A stretch of 64,000 bases of DNA from Streptomyces endocoffeicus (GCF_016741935.1 NZ_JAERRG010000008.1:310001-374000); one strand, 5' to 3'; positions 27,960 to 37,460 are shown, counted from the stretch's first letter. The notes: generated by a model not told the origin, from the sequence alone. A program made the numbers and translations.

Positions 27960-27981
27960 TCGGTTCCGCGGCTTGCCGCCT

Positions 27982-28167
27982 GCGGCGGGCTGTCCCCTAC
28001 CCGCCCCTTCCCGAAACTGGGGCTCCGCCCCAGCCCCCGCTCCTCAATCGCCGGAGGGGCTGAAAATCAGCCCGTCCGGCGCTTGAGGACACGCCCGAAG
28101 GGCGTCCGGGGTCCAGGGGGCGGAGCCCCATGGTTCGGGAAGGGGCGGGTAGGGGACAGCCCGCCGC
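27982..28167. repeat. Dispersed intergenic element: about 50-bp near-perfect inverted repeat with nested hairpin
   Basis: Arms 27982-28031 and 28117-28167 are reverse complements apart from about three differences. Between them a second hairpin (about 28041-28090) contains GGGGCTGAAAATCAGCCC, a sequence I recall as common between Streptomyces genes. It lies between convergent genes and may terminate both. Confidence 0.85.
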
Positions 28168-28190
28168 ACGCGTCACCATCCGCCGGACAC

Positions 28191-29582
28191 TCAGCGACGC
28201 TCCGCCGACCTCACGGTCGCCGCCGCCTTGCGCGCCGCCACCAGTACCGGGTCCCACACCGGTGAGAACGGCGGGGCGTAGCCCAGGTCCAGCGCCGTCA
28301 TCCGCTCCACCGTCATCCCGGCGGTCAGCGCGACCGCCGCGACGTCGACCCGCTTGCCCGCGCCCTCGCGGCCGACGATCTGCGTGCCGAGCAGCCGTCC
28401 CGTGCGCCGCTCGGCGAGCATCTTCACCGTCATCGGCCGGGTCTCCGGGTAGTACCCGGCGCGGCTGGTCGCCTCGATCGTGACCGTCTCGAACTGCAGC
28501 CCCACGGCGGCCGCTTCGGCCTCCAGCAGTCCGGTGCGGGCGATCTCCAGATCGCAGACCTTGCTGACCGCCGTGCCGACGACACCGGGGAAGGTCGCGT
28601 AGTCGCCGCCCACATTGGAGCCGATGACCTGCCCGTGCTTGTTGGCATGGGTGCCCAGCGGAATGTGCCGGGTGCGGCCGGACACCAGGTCGAGGACCTC
28701 GACACAGTCACCGCCCGCCCAGATGTTGTCATAACCGCGCACCCGCATGGCCTGATCGGTCAGCAGCCCGCCGTACTCGCCCACCGGAAGCCCCGCCTCC
28801 TGGGCGAGCGCGGTCTCCGGGACCACCCCCAGGCCCAGGACCACCAGATCGGCGGGGTATTCGCTCATCTTGGTGGCCACCGCCCGCACCCGGCCGTCCT
28901 CGCCCGTGACCACCTCGGCGACCTCCGCGCCGGTCACGGTGTCGATCCCGAGCCCCGACATCGCGTCACGGACCAGCCGCCCCATGTCGGGGTCGAGCGT
29001 GGACATCGGCTGCTCACCGCGGACCAGGACGGTCACCTGGGAGCCGCGCTGGATGAGCGCCTCGGCCATCTCCACCCCGATGTACCCGGCGCCGATCACC
29101 ACCGCCCGCTCGACCGGGGCGGCCTCCAGGGACTCCAGCAGCGCCCGCCCGTCGTCCAGGGTCTGCACCCCGTGCACGCCGGGGGCGTCGATCCCGGGCA
29201 TCGCGGGGCGGCGCGGCCGGGCGCCGGTCGCGATGACCAGGTCGTCGAAGCCGTGCCACTGCTCGCCCGTACCGCGCGGATCGAGGTCCCGCGCCAGGAC
29301 CCGCTGCCCGGCGAGGTCGATCTCGACGACCTCGGTGTGGGTCCGTACGTCGATCCCGCGGCCCCGGTGGGTCTCGGGCGTCCGGGCGACCAGCTCGTCC
29401 GGGCCGTTCACCAGGCCGCCGACCCAGTACGGGATGCCGCAGGCCGAGTACGAGGTGAACTGGCCGCGTTCGAAGGCGAGGATCTCCAGCTCGCCCCGGC
29501 TCTTGAGTCTGCGCGCCCGCGACGCGGCGGACATGCCCGCCGCGTCGCCTCCGATGACCACCATGCGCCGTGCCGCCGTCAT
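28191..29582 (-). CDS. FAD-dependent NAD(P)H oxidase / CoA-disulfide reductase-like protein
   Basis: 463 residues from the ATG at 29582, with GGAGGGG 5 bases upstream. It is a pyridine nucleotide-disulfide oxidoreductase of the single-cysteine type. It has FAD motif VVIGGDAAGMSAASRAR at residues 8-24, redox Cys48 in SYSACGIPYWVGG, NAD motif VVIGAGYIGVEMAEALI near residue 150, and FAD motif NIWAGGDCVEV near 280. The C-terminal dimerisation domain is normal. Cys48 in this context is typical of CoA-disulfide reductases and NADH oxidases; substrate is not determinable. It lies 43 bases after the MFS gene and may share its transcript. Confidence 0.85.
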   Translation of the reverse strand: MTAARRMVVIGGDAAGMSAASRARRLKSRGELEILAFERGQFTSYSACGIPYWVGGLVNGPDELVARTPETHRGRGIDVRTHTEVVEIDLAGQRVLARDLDPRGTGEQWHGFDDLVIATGARPRRPAMPGIDAPGVHGVQTLDDGRALLESLEAAPVERAVVIGAGYIGVEMAEALIQRGSQVTVLVRGEQPMSTLDPDMGRLVRDAMSGLGIDTVTGAEVAEVVTGEDGRVRAVATKMSEYPADLVVLGLGVVPETALAQEAGLPVGEYGGLLTDQAMRVRGYDNIWAGGDCVEVLDLVSGRTRHIPLGTHANKHGQVIGSNVGGDYATFPGVVGTAVSKVCDLEIARTGLLEAEAAAVGLQFETVTIEATSRAGYYPETRPMTVKMLAERRTGRLLGTQIVGREGAGKRVDVAAVALTAGMTVERMTALDLGYAPPFSPVWDPVLVAARKAAATVRSAERR

Positions 29583-29625
29583 GTATGCCCCTCCGCCACT
29601 GGATGTCCGGCTATAGGGCATCACG

Positions 29626-31077
29626 TTAAGCGCGCGAGGTCTGCTCCCGGATCAGCATGTAGAGCACCGCGCTGACGAGCATCAGCGCGCCGTCGATGTA
29701 GACCGCGTTCGTCCAGCTGCCGTAGTGGTCGAAGAGGGTGCCGCTGAGCGCCGGGCTGATCACCGCGCCGATCTCCCCGACCAGGTTGAACAGCCCGAAG
29801 GCCGCGCCGCGTTCGGCCGCGTCCACCACATCGTTCAGCAGCGCGTGCGCCATCGGCTGGAGCGCGTTGAAGAACAGGCTGGAGACGAAGAGCAGGACGG
29901 ACATCACCCAGAGGGAGGGCTTCTCATGGGTCTGCAGATACGCGGCGAACACCAGCACCAGCACCCCCTGGACCACGGTGAACGCGATCAGCAGCGGCCG
30001 CCGCCCCCACCCCCGGGCCTTCGCCCGGTCCGAGAGCATGCCCCCGGCCGGGAAGCCGAGGATGCCCGCGCCCGCGTTGAAGGTCGCCACCAGCGCGGCG
30101 TTCTGGAACGAGCTGTGGGCGGCGTCCGCGACGATCGACACCGACCAGAAGCTGAAGAACCACAGATTCCACATGACCGCGATGAAGGCGAAGCTGAGCA
30201 GCAGCACATTGCGGTTCCGCGATACCGCGCCCAGCCGGCCGCTGCGCCGGGCGAAGATCGCCCCGATGAGCACGAACGCCAGCACGCACTCGAGGATGGC
30301 CACGCCCCAGCTCGGCATCCCCGCCCCGTCGGCGATCAGATAGACCGCCATGACCGCGGCGCACAGCACCGCCGAGATGCCCAGCAGCCGCAGTGTGGAG
30401 CCGGTGGCCTTGAGCGGGCCGCCGATGCGGCGCATATAGACCGCCGTGGCCCAGCCGAACGCGAGCGTCGCGGCGCCCAGCACCAGGAACGGCATCCGCC
30501 AGGCGTCCTCCTCGCCGAACACCTCCCCGCCCCAGTCGATCAGATACGGCGCGCTGATGGTCGCGATCGTCAGCCCGATGGACAGCCCCGTGATGGCCAC
30601 GCCCATGCCCAGACCGGCCTTGGCGGGCGGGGTGCGCTGGGCGATCAGCGAGCGGTCGTTGGAGTAGAAGACGCCCTCGCCGAGCCCGGTCAGCACGCGC
30701 AGCACCACGAAGGCGATCAGCCCGCTCATCAGGCCGCTGGCCAGCGTGGCGACCCCCGCCCACAGCAGCGAGACCGCGAGCATGGTGCGGTGCCCGAAGC
30801 GGTCGCCGAGATAGCCGCCGGGGAACTGGGTGAGCATGTAGCCCGCGAAGAAGAGGCTGCCGATCAGACCGCCGAGCGCGTGCGGATGGCTGGCGGAGCC
30901 CAGCATGCCGTGGTCGTGTTCGATCAGCCACGTGACGACCGGGCCGGTGATGGTGCGGTCGGCGTACGAGAAGAGCCAGCCGCCCATCAGCATGGCCCAC
31001 AGGGTGTGATACGGCTGCCAGCCGCCGCGGGGCGCCTCCCGGCCCTGCGCGGTGGGCTCTGCGGTCACTTCGGGCAT
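29626..31077 (-). CDS. MFS transporter, anion:cation symporter-like (likely aromatic acid uptake)
   Basis: 483 residues from the ATG at 31077. Twelve membrane spans are expected. The segment GGYLGDRFGHRTML between spans 2 and 3 is the major-facilitator signature A, and GMLSDRAKARGWGRR is its counterpart in the second half. The gene is downstream of pobA and an IclR gene on the same strand, so import of 4-hydroxybenzoate or a related acid is a reasonable inference, not shown by sequence. The hydrophilic N-terminus is about 20 residues. Confidence 0.8.
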   Translation of the reverse strand: MPEVTAEPTAQGREAPRGGWQPYHTLWAMLMGGWLFSYADRTITGPVVTWLIEHDHGMLGSASHPHALGGLIGSLFFAGYMLTQFPGGYLGDRFGHRTMLAVSLLWAGVATLASGLMSGLIAFVVLRVLTGLGEGVFYSNDRSLIAQRTPPAKAGLGMGVAITGLSIGLTIATISAPYLIDWGGEVFGEEDAWRMPFLVLGAATLAFGWATAVYMRRIGGPLKATGSTLRLLGISAVLCAAVMAVYLIADGAGMPSWGVAILECVLAFVLIGAIFARRSGRLGAVSRNRNVLLLSFAFIAVMWNLWFFSFWSVSIVADAAHSSFQNAALVATFNAGAGILGFPAGGMLSDRAKARGWGRRPLLIAFTVVQGVLVLVFAAYLQTHEKPSLWVMSVLLFVSSLFFNALQPMAHALLNDVVDAAERGAAFGLFNLVGEIGAVISPALSGTLFDHYGSWTNAVYIDGALMLVSAVLYMLIREQTSRA

Positions 31078-31205
31078 GTCTCCATGTCCCCTCTCGGGCC
31101 TGCGCGTTCAGGTCTCGGGCCTGGGCATTCAGGCTCGGCGGCTCGGTTGGTGCCACACAGAATGTGGCCGGACTTCGGGCGCGGCAAGGCGCGTTCGCGG
31201 GTCTT

Positions 31206-32045
31206 TCACCGACCGGAAGCCTCCGCGACGGGGGCTTGCCCCAGGGCGGCGGCGAGGGTACGGGAGATGCCGTGCGCGGCCACCCGTACGGCCGGGACCA
31301 GCCCCGGGACCCGCCCCTCCGCGGCCGGCACCACCACCGACAGCGAGGCCACCACCTCCCCGCCCGGTCCGCGCACCGGGGCGGCGATGGAAAGACCGTC
31401 CATGGTGATCTGCCGGTCGCTGACCGCGATCCCGGTGCGCCGCACCTCGGCCAGGGCGGTCCGCAGCCGGTGCGGGTCCTGGATCGTCAGCTCGGTGTAG
31501 CGGCGCAGCGGGCGGGCGCACACCCGCTCGTACAGCCGTGGCGGCCCGTACGCGAGCAGCACGAGACCGACGCCGGTCGCGTGCAGTGGCCAGCGGCTGC
31601 CGACCCGGGTGCGCACCTGGACCGCCGAGTGTCCGGAGATCAGCTCGACGTAGACCACCTCCAGGCCGTCCCGCACGGCGAGCTGGACGTTCTCGTGGGT
31701 GGCCTCGTACAGGTCCTCCATGAACGGCAGGGCCGCCTCGCGCACCCCGACCCCGCGCGGCGAGAGCGTCGCCACCTCCCACAGCCGCAGCCCGATGTGG
31801 TACGCGCCGGTGGCGTCGCGCTCCAGGGCGCCCCAGCGGGTGAGCGCGGCGACCAGCCGGTGCGCGGTGGCCAGCGGCAGCCCGGCGCGCCGGGCGAGGG
31901 CGGTGAGGGACAGCGAGCGGTGCGAGGCGTCGAAGGCGTCGAGGACCGCCAGCATCCGGCCCGCGACCGAGCGGCCGCCGTCCCGGCCGCCGGTGGCGCG
32001 GGTGCCCGGTGGGCTGATGGGGGTGAGGGGGCCGGAGGCGGTCAT
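31206..32045 (-). CDS. IclR-family transcriptional regulator
   Basis: 279 residues from the ATG at 32045, overlapping the pobA stop by four bases (ATGA). An N-terminal winged helix-turn-helix is at about residues 28-85 (LTALARRAGLPLATAHRLVAAL). The IclR effector domain follows (MEDLYEATHENVQLAVRDG, then PLHATGVGLVLLAYGPP). IclR proteins such as PobR and PcaR commonly control aromatic-acid genes, and tight coupling to pobA suggests control of this operon by 4-hydroxybenzoate or protocatechuate. A 128-base gap separates it from the MFS gene. Confidence 0.85.
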   Translation of the reverse strand: MTASGPLTPISPPGTRATGGRDGGRSVAGRMLAVLDAFDASHRSLSLTALARRAGLPLATAHRLVAALTRWGALERDATGAYHIGLRLWEVATLSPRGVGVREAALPFMEDLYEATHENVQLAVRDGLEVVYVELISGHSAVQVRTRVGSRWPLHATGVGLVLLAYGPPRLYERVCARPLRRYTELTIQDPHRLRTALAEVRRTGIAVSDRQITMDGLSIAAPVRGPGGEVVASLSVVVPAAEGRVPGLVPAVRVAAHGISRTLAAALGQAPVAEASGR

Positions 32046-33223
32046 GACAGCGGGAGGCCGACGTAGTTCTCGGCGAGCTCGGCGGAGGCGGTGGGGGAGG
32101 AGGCGATCCGCTCCAGCCGCGCGATCCGCTCCCGGTCCTCGAACGGGCTCTCGTCCGGGCGCCGGTGGAGCGTGTCCGTCATGAAGTACGAGAACCGCTC
32201 GGCCTGCCACACCCGGCGCAGACAGGTCCGCGAGTAGCCGTCCAGCAGCTCGGACGAGCCGTTCTCCTGGTGCTGGATCAGCGCCCGGCCCAGCGTGATC
32301 ACATCGGTGACGGCCAGATTGAGCCCCTTGGCGCCGGTCGGCGGCACGATGTGCGCCGCGTCGCCCGCCAGGAAGAGCCGGCCGTGGCGCATCGGCTCCT
32401 GCACGAAGCTGCGCATCGGGGTGACCGAGGTGGCGGTGATCGGGCCGCGCTCCAGCGTCCGGTCCCCGTCGAGCGCGAAGCGGGCCGACAGTTCGTCCCA
32501 GATCCGCTCATGGGACCAGTCGTCGGGGTCGGTGCCGTTGGGCACCTGGAGGTAGAGCCGGGAGACCTGGGGGGAGCGCATGCTGTGCAGGGCGAAGCCG
32601 CGCCGGTGGCGGGCGTAGATCAGCTCCTCGCAGGACGGCGCCACATCGGCCAGCACACCGAGCCAGGAGTAGGGGTAGGCGTGCTCGAACGCGCGCACCC
32701 GGTCGGCGGGGATCGTGCTCCGGGCGATGCCGTGGAAGCCGTCGCAGCCCGCCACATAGTCGCAGCTCAGGGTCTGTTCGCGGCCCTCGTGGCGGAAGCG
32801 GATGACGGGCGCGGCGGAGTCCGGCTTCTCGATGGCCAGCGCCTCGGCCCCGAACAGCAGCGGGGGACCGCCCGGCTCCTCCAGCTGGAGCGCGATCAGA
32901 TCCTTGACGATCTCGGTCTGGGCGTAGACCATCACCGACTTGCCGCCGGTGGCGGAGGGGAAGTCCACGCGGTGGCCGCGGCCCTCGAAGCGCAGCTCGA
33001 TGCCCTGGTGGGGCAGCCCCTCGCGGTCCAGCCGCCCACCGGCGCCGCACTCCCGCAGCACATCCACGGTGCCCTGCTCCAGGATCCCGGCCCGCTGCCG
33101 CCGCTCGACATACGCCCGGTCCCGGCTCTCCAGCACCACGCAGTCGATCCCGGCGCGGTGCAGCAGCCGGGCGAGCAGCAGCCCGGCGGGTCCGCCGCCG
33201 ATGATGCCGACGGTCGTGCGCAT
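32042..33223 (-). CDS. pobA: 4-hydroxybenzoate 3-monooxygenase
   Basis: 393 residues from the ATG at 33223 (AAGGGG 8 bases upstream). This flavoprotein converts 4-hydroxybenzoate to protocatechuate with NAD(P)H and oxygen, feeding the beta-ketoadipate pathway. Seen: FAD motif VGIIGGGPAGLLLARLLHRAGI at the N-terminus, CDGFHGIARSTIP (the DG motif) near residue 160, and RLFLAGDAAHIVPPTGAKGL near 280. YVERRQRAGILEQGTV near 40 is characteristic of PobA. It leads an operon with the IclR gene and probably the MFS gene, divergent from the double-IclR gene. Confidence 0.93.
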   Translation of the reverse strand: MRTTVGIIGGGPAGLLLARLLHRAGIDCVVLESRDRAYVERRQRAGILEQGTVDVLRECGAGGRLDREGLPHQGIELRFEGRGHRVDFPSATGGKSVMVYAQTEIVKDLIALQLEEPGGPPLLFGAEALAIEKPDSAAPVIRFRHEGREQTLSCDYVAGCDGFHGIARSTIPADRVRAFEHAYPYSWLGVLADVAPSCEELIYARHRRGFALHSMRSPQVSRLYLQVPNGTDPDDWSHERIWDELSARFALDGDRTLERGPITATSVTPMRSFVQEPMRHGRLFLAGDAAHIVPPTGAKGLNLAVTDVITLGRALIQHQENGSSELLDGYSRTCLRRVWQAERFSYFMTDTLHRRPDESPFEDRERIARLERIASSPTASAELAENYVGLPLS

Positions 33224-33329
33224 CACATCGTCCCCTTGCTGTGGTGGTCCATGTCGCTGTGGTGATCCATGCGGCCCGCTTCGCCTTCGCCACTTGTTCG
33301 CTGAGTGAAACTTCGTTCATAATCGGCTG

Positions 33330-35207
33330 GTGATGAGTTTCAGCCCGGTGCCACCACCTGTCAATGGCCCCGTCGGGCCTCTCGAGCGCGGTCTCGCCGT
33401 GCTGCGCGAGCTGACCCGGCTGGCCGCACACGAGGGACGGACCACCGTCCGGCCCGGCGATCTCGTGCGCGGCACGGGGCTCGCCCGGTCCGTGGTCGAC
33501 CGCGTCGTGGGCACGCTCGAACAGCTCGGTTACGTCACGCTCGACGGCCGCGACATCGGCCCGGCGGTCCGGCTGATGGAGCTCGGCAACGCCTATCTGG
33601 CCGCGAGCGGACTGCCCGCCGCCCTCGGCCCGTTCGCCGAGCGGCTCGCGGACGGGCTCGACGAGTCGGTCTCGGCCGCCGTCCCCGACGGCGGCGGGGT
33701 GCGCTTCGTCGTCCAGGTCACCCGCCGCCGCACCATGTCCCTCGCCTTCCGGATCGGCGATCTGCTCCCCGCCGAGCGCTGCTCGCCCGGCGCGCTCTTC
33801 GCCGCCGAGTGGTCCGGGGCCGACTGGGCCGCCTGGCGCGCCCGCCGCGCCGAGGACCCCCTGGACACCGCGTTCCCGGCCGTCCCGCCCCGCCACCGGC
33901 CCGCCTCCGGCGAGGACTTCGAGGCCCGGGTCAAGGAGGCCGCCCGGGACGGCTGGGCCATTGACGACCAGCTGATCGAACCGGGCCTGGTGGCGGTGTC
34001 CGTTCCGGTGCGGGACGCCTCGGGCCGCATCGTCTGCGCGGTCAACGTGGTCAGCCACACCAGCCGCCATGACGTGGACTCGCTGCGGGCGGCGGTGCTG
34101 GGGCCGCTGGGTGCGGAACTCCCGGAGATGGAGGCGGCTGTGACGGCTCGTCGGCCCAGGCCGGCTGCCTCCGTCGGTTCGGCTGGTTCCGCTCTTTCTG
34201 TTGCTTCGGTCGCTTCGGGTACGGGGGGCTCCGGCACGGCCGTGGGCGAGGATCCGGCGCGGATGGCCAAGCGGGAGCTGGGAGCGGGCTATCTGCAGTC
34301 CCTCGCGCGCGGACTGGCCGTGCTGCGGGCCCTGGGCGGGGCGGCCCTTGGTGGGGCGCAGGGCGTGGGCCAGGGTGAGGCCCGCGCGGTGGAGGACGCG
34401 GCGCGCGGCGCGTCCGGCGCCACCGGGGGCATGACGTACGGCCTCGTCGGCGCGGGGCCGGGCGGCGGCCGGGGTGGGGGGATGACGCTCAGCGCCGTCG
34501 CGGAGGCCACCGGGCTGGCGCGGGCCACCGCCAGACGCTCGCTGCTCACCCTGGTCGAGCTGGGATACGCGGAGGCCGACGGCCGGGCCTTCCGGCCGCT
34601 GCCGCGGGTGCTGGAGCTCGGCTACGCCCCCCTGGCGGAGCTCGGCTTCACCGACATCGCCCAGCCGCACATGCGCGAACTGGTCCGCACCGTCCATGAG
34701 TCGGCGTCCCTGGCCGTCCTCGACGGCGGCGACATCCGCTACATCGCGCGCGTCCCCACCGTCCGCATCATGAGCGTCAACATCACCATCGGCACCCGCT
34801 TCCCCGCCTACGCGACCTCCATGGGCCGGGTGCTGCTCGCCGGCCTGGACGCCGACGCCCGCGCCGCCCATCTCGCCGGGGTGCGGCCGGAGCCGCTGAC
34901 CCGGCACACCGTGACCGACGTGGCGGAGCTGGCGCGCGTCGTGGAGCGCGCGGCGGCGGAGGGGCACGCCCTGGTCGACCAGGAGCTGGAGGAGGGGCTG
35001 CGGTCGATCGCCGTGCCCGTAAGGGACGCGCGCGGACGCGTGGTGGCCGCGCTCAATGTGGCCACCCACGCCGGTCGCGGCACCGCCGAGAGCGCCCGCG
35101 GCGAGCTCCTCCCGGCGCTGCGCGCCACCGCGGCCCGTATCGAGGCCGACCTGGCCACGGCCTCGGCGCAGCACGCCCTGGGGGCGGGTGAGAGAGTGGG
35201 GGCATGA
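33330..35207 (+). CDS. Double-length IclR-family regulator (two IclR units in one chain)
   Basis: 625 residues from the GTG at 33330 (ATG at 33333 also possible; no clear ribosome site). Two complete IclR units lie in tandem. Unit 1, about residues 15-270, has HTH VRPGDLVRGTGLARSVVDRV and an effector domain ending VSVPVRDASGRIVCAVNVVSH. Unit 2, about 315-615, has HTH LSAVAEATGLARATARRSLL and an effector domain with GTRFPAYATSMGRVLL. A Ser/Ala/Gly link joins them. The second HTH is split by a Gly-rich insertion of about 50 residues after ARGLAVLRAL. It is divergent from pobA and likely controls aromatic catabolism. It overlaps hemG by four bases. Confidence 0.85.
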   Translation: MMSFSPVPPPVNGPVGPLERGLAVLRELTRLAAHEGRTTVRPGDLVRGTGLARSVVDRVVGTLEQLGYVTLDGRDIGPAVRLMELGNAYLAASGLPAALGPFAERLADGLDESVSAAVPDGGGVRFVVQVTRRRTMSLAFRIGDLLPAERCSPGALFAAEWSGADWAAWRARRAEDPLDTAFPAVPPRHRPASGEDFEARVKEAARDGWAIDDQLIEPGLVAVSVPVRDASGRIVCAVNVVSHTSRHDVDSLRAAVLGPLGAELPEMEAAVTARRPRPAASVGSAGSALSVASVASGTGGSGTAVGEDPARMAKRELGAGYLQSLARGLAVLRALGGAALGGAQGVGQGEARAVEDAARGASGATGGMTYGLVGAGPGGGRGGGMTLSAVAEATGLARATARRSLLTLVELGYAEADGRAFRPLPRVLELGYAPLAELGFTDIAQPHMRELVRTVHESASLAVLDGGDIRYIARVPTVRIMSVNITIGTRFPAYATSMGRVLLAGLDADARAAHLAGVRPEPLTRHTVTDVAELARVVERAAAEGHALVDQELEEGLRSIAVPVRDARGRVVAALNVATHAGRGTAESARGELLPALRATAARIEADLATASAQHALGAGERVGA

Positions 35208-36739
35208 GAGCGGCGAACACCCCGGGGGCGGGGCGCACCGGCCATGTCGTGGTCATCGGCGGCGGAATCGCGGGCCTCGCGGCGGCCCACCGGCTGCTGG
35301 ACGGCGGGGCGCGGGTGACGGTCCTGGAGGCGTCGGGGCGGCTCGGCGGCAAGCTGCGCTCGGGCGAGATCGAGGGCGTACCGGTCGACCTGGGCGCCGA
35401 GTCGATGCTCGCGCGTCGCCCGGAGGCGGTGGAGCTGGCGCGCGCCGTGGGCCTCGGCGACCGGCTGCGGCCGCCCGCGACCGCGACCGCCTCGCTCTGG
35501 ACGCGTGGCGGGCTGCGCCCGATGCCCAAGGGCCATGTGATGGGCGTCCCCGGCGATCTGGAGCCGCTGGCCGCGTCCGGGGTGATCTCGGAGGAGGGGC
35601 TGGCCCGGATCGCGCGCGACCGCGAGCTGCCGCCCACTCCGGTGGGCGAGGACGTGGCGCTCGGCGGGTATCTGGCCGAGCGGCTCGGCCGCGAGGTCGT
35701 GGACCGGCTGGTCGAACCGCTGCTCGGCGGGGTGTACGCGGGCGATGTGTACCGCACCTCGATGCGCGCGTCGGTCCCCACCCTCTTCGAGGTGGCCCAG
35801 TCCGGCCGCCCGCTGACCGAGGGCGTCCGGGAGCTGGCCGAGCGCTCCGCGCGACGGCAGGACGGCCCCGTGTTCATGGGCATCGACGGCGGGATCGGGC
35901 GGCTGCCGCTCGCGGTCGCCGACGCCGTACGGGCCGCGGGCGGCGAGATCCGCACCGGGGCGCCCGTACGGGAGCTGCGGCGCACCGCCGACGGCTGGAC
36001 CGTCGCCGTGGACGGCACGGGCGGCACGGGCGGCACGGGCGGCGTGGACGGCGTGGACGGCGTGAACGCAGTGGACGGCGCGGGCGGTACGGACGGCCCG
36101 CCGGTGGTGGCGGCCGACGCCGTGGTGCTGGCGGTCCCCGCGCCCGCCGCCGCCCGGCTGCTGGCCGCCGGGGCCCCGGCGGCCTCCGCCGAGCTGGCCA
36201 CCGTGGACTACGCCTCGATGGCGCTGGTCACGATGGCCTTCCGGCGCACCGATGTGGCCTCGCTCGCCGAGGGCAGCGGCTTCCTGGTGCCGCCGGTCGA
36301 CGGCCGGACGATCAAGGCGGCCACGTTCTCCAGCCGCAAGTGGGGCTGGCTGCGCGACGCCGGTCCCGATCTCTTCGTGCTGCGTACCTCGATCGGGCGG
36401 TTTGACGACGAGGTGGATCTGAAGCGGGACGACGCCGATCTGGTAAGGATGTCGCTCGCCGATCTCGGCGAGGCCGTCGGCCTGGCGGCGAAGCCCGTCG
36501 CGAGCCGGGTGGACCGCTGGGACGGCGGACTGCCCCAGTACCCGGTGGGCCATCTCGACCGGGTCGCCCGCATCCGCGCCGCGGTCGCCGAGGTGCCGGG
36601 GCTGGCGGTGTGCGGCGCCCTCTACGACGGGGTGGGCATCCCCGCGTGCGTCGGCAGCGCCCGTAAGGCGGCCGATGAGCTGCTGGGCGCCCTGGCGGGC
36701 CCCCTGGGGCCGGGCGCCGGAGCCGGAGAGCGAGAATAG
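35204..36739 (+). CDS. hemG: Protoporphyrinogen/coproporphyrinogen III oxidase (HemG/HemY, CgoX)
   Basis: 511 residues from the ATG at 35204, overlapping the previous stop (ATGA). FAD-binding start HVVVIGGGIAGLAAAHRLL at residues 14-32 and LGGKLRS; C-terminal GVGIPACVGSARKAADEL is the family's closing FAD segment. In actinobacteria this enzyme oxidises coproporphyrinogen III to coproporphyrin III, and HemQ, encoded next, finishes haem after iron insertion. Residues about 270-298 are a low-complexity insertion of GTG/VDG units in a surface region. It is followed four bases later by hemQ. Confidence 0.92.
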   Translation: MRAANTPGAGRTGHVVVIGGGIAGLAAAHRLLDGGARVTVLEASGRLGGKLRSGEIEGVPVDLGAESMLARRPEAVELARAVGLGDRLRPPATATASLWTRGGLRPMPKGHVMGVPGDLEPLAASGVISEEGLARIARDRELPPTPVGEDVALGGYLAERLGREVVDRLVEPLLGGVYAGDVYRTSMRASVPTLFEVAQSGRPLTEGVRELAERSARRQDGPVFMGIDGGIGRLPLAVADAVRAAGGEIRTGAPVRELRRTADGWTVAVDGTGGTGGTGGVDGVDGVNAVDGAGGTDGPPVVAADAVVLAVPAPAAARLLAAGAPAASAELATVDYASMALVTMAFRRTDVASLAEGSGFLVPPVDGRTIKAATFSSRKWGWLRDAGPDLFVLRTSIGRFDDEVDLKRDDADLVRMSLADLGEAVGLAAKPVASRVDRWDGGLPQYPVGHLDRVARIRAAVAEVPGLAVCGALYDGVGIPACVGSARKAADELLGALAGPLGPGAGAGERE

Positions 36740-36743
36740 GGCC

Positions 36744-37460
36744 ATGACTGCTGCACCTGAGAAGACTCCCAACGCCGGTAAGAAGGCCAAGGACCTCAAC
36801 GAGGTCATCCGCTACACCCTGTGGTCGGTGTTCCGGCTGCGCGATGTGCTGCCGGAGGACCGCACCGGCTACGCCGACGAGGTCGAGGAGCTCTTCTCCC
36901 AGCTCGCCGCCAAGGACGTCACCGTGCGCGGCACCTACGACGTGTCCGGGCTGCGCGCCGACGCGGACGTCATGATCTGGTGGCACTCGGAGACCTCCGA
37001 CGCCCTCCAGGAGGCGTACAACCTCTTCCGCCGCACCCGGCTGGGGCGGCACCTGGAGCCGGTGTGGTCCAACATGGCGCTGCACCGCCCGGCGGAGTTC
37101 AACAAGTCCCACATCCCGGCGTTCCTCGCGGACGAGAACGCGCGCGAGTACGTGAGCGTGTATCCGTTCGTCCGCTCCTACGACTGGTACCTGCTGCCCG
37201 ACGAGGACCGCCGCCGGATGCTCGCGGACCACGGCAAGATGGCCCGCGGCTACCCCGATGTGCGCGCCAACACGGTGGCGTCCTTCTCGCTCGGCGACTA
37301 CGAGTGGATCCTGGCCTTCGAGGCGGACGAGCTGCACCGGATCGTCGACCTGATGCGCCATCTGCGGGGCTCCGAGGCGCGCCGGCACGTGCGCGAGGAG
37401 GTGCCGTTCTACACCGGGCGGCGCAGGGCGGTCTCCGAACTCGTCACCGGTCTGGCCTGA
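36744..37460 (+). CDS. hemQ: Coproheme decarboxylase HemQ (ChdC)
   Basis: 238 residues from the ATG at 36744, right after hemG. It belongs to the chlorite-dismutase-like family and decarboxylates coproheme III to haem b with peroxide. Seen: the Tyr of RSYDWYLLP near residue 146 (the radical tyrosine region) and MLADHGKMARGYPDVRANTVASFSLGDYEW near 158-187, which includes the haem-ligand His. With hemE and hemG in the window, this shows the coproporphyrin-dependent haem route; ferrochelatase (cpfC) must be elsewhere. Confidence 0.93.
   Translation: MTAAPEKTPNAGKKAKDLNEVIRYTLWSVFRLRDVLPEDRTGYADEVEELFSQLAAKDVTVRGTYDVSGLRADADVMIWWHSETSDALQEAYNLFRRTRLGRHLEPVWSNMALHRPAEFNKSHIPAFLADENAREYVSVYPFVRSYDWYLLPDEDRRRMLADHGKMARGYPDVRANTVASFSLGDYEWILAFEADELHRIVDLMRHLRGSEARRHVREEVPFYTGRRRAVSELVTGLA

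Noticed and set aside
27982..28167. Insertion sequence between convergent genes
   Set aside because: Inverted repeats are present but there is no transposase frame and no target duplication that I could identify.
33224..33329. A clear IclR operator in the pobA divergent gap
   Set aside because: GTTCGCTGAGTGAAAC and nearby sequence are only weakly symmetric; no site could be defined with confidence.
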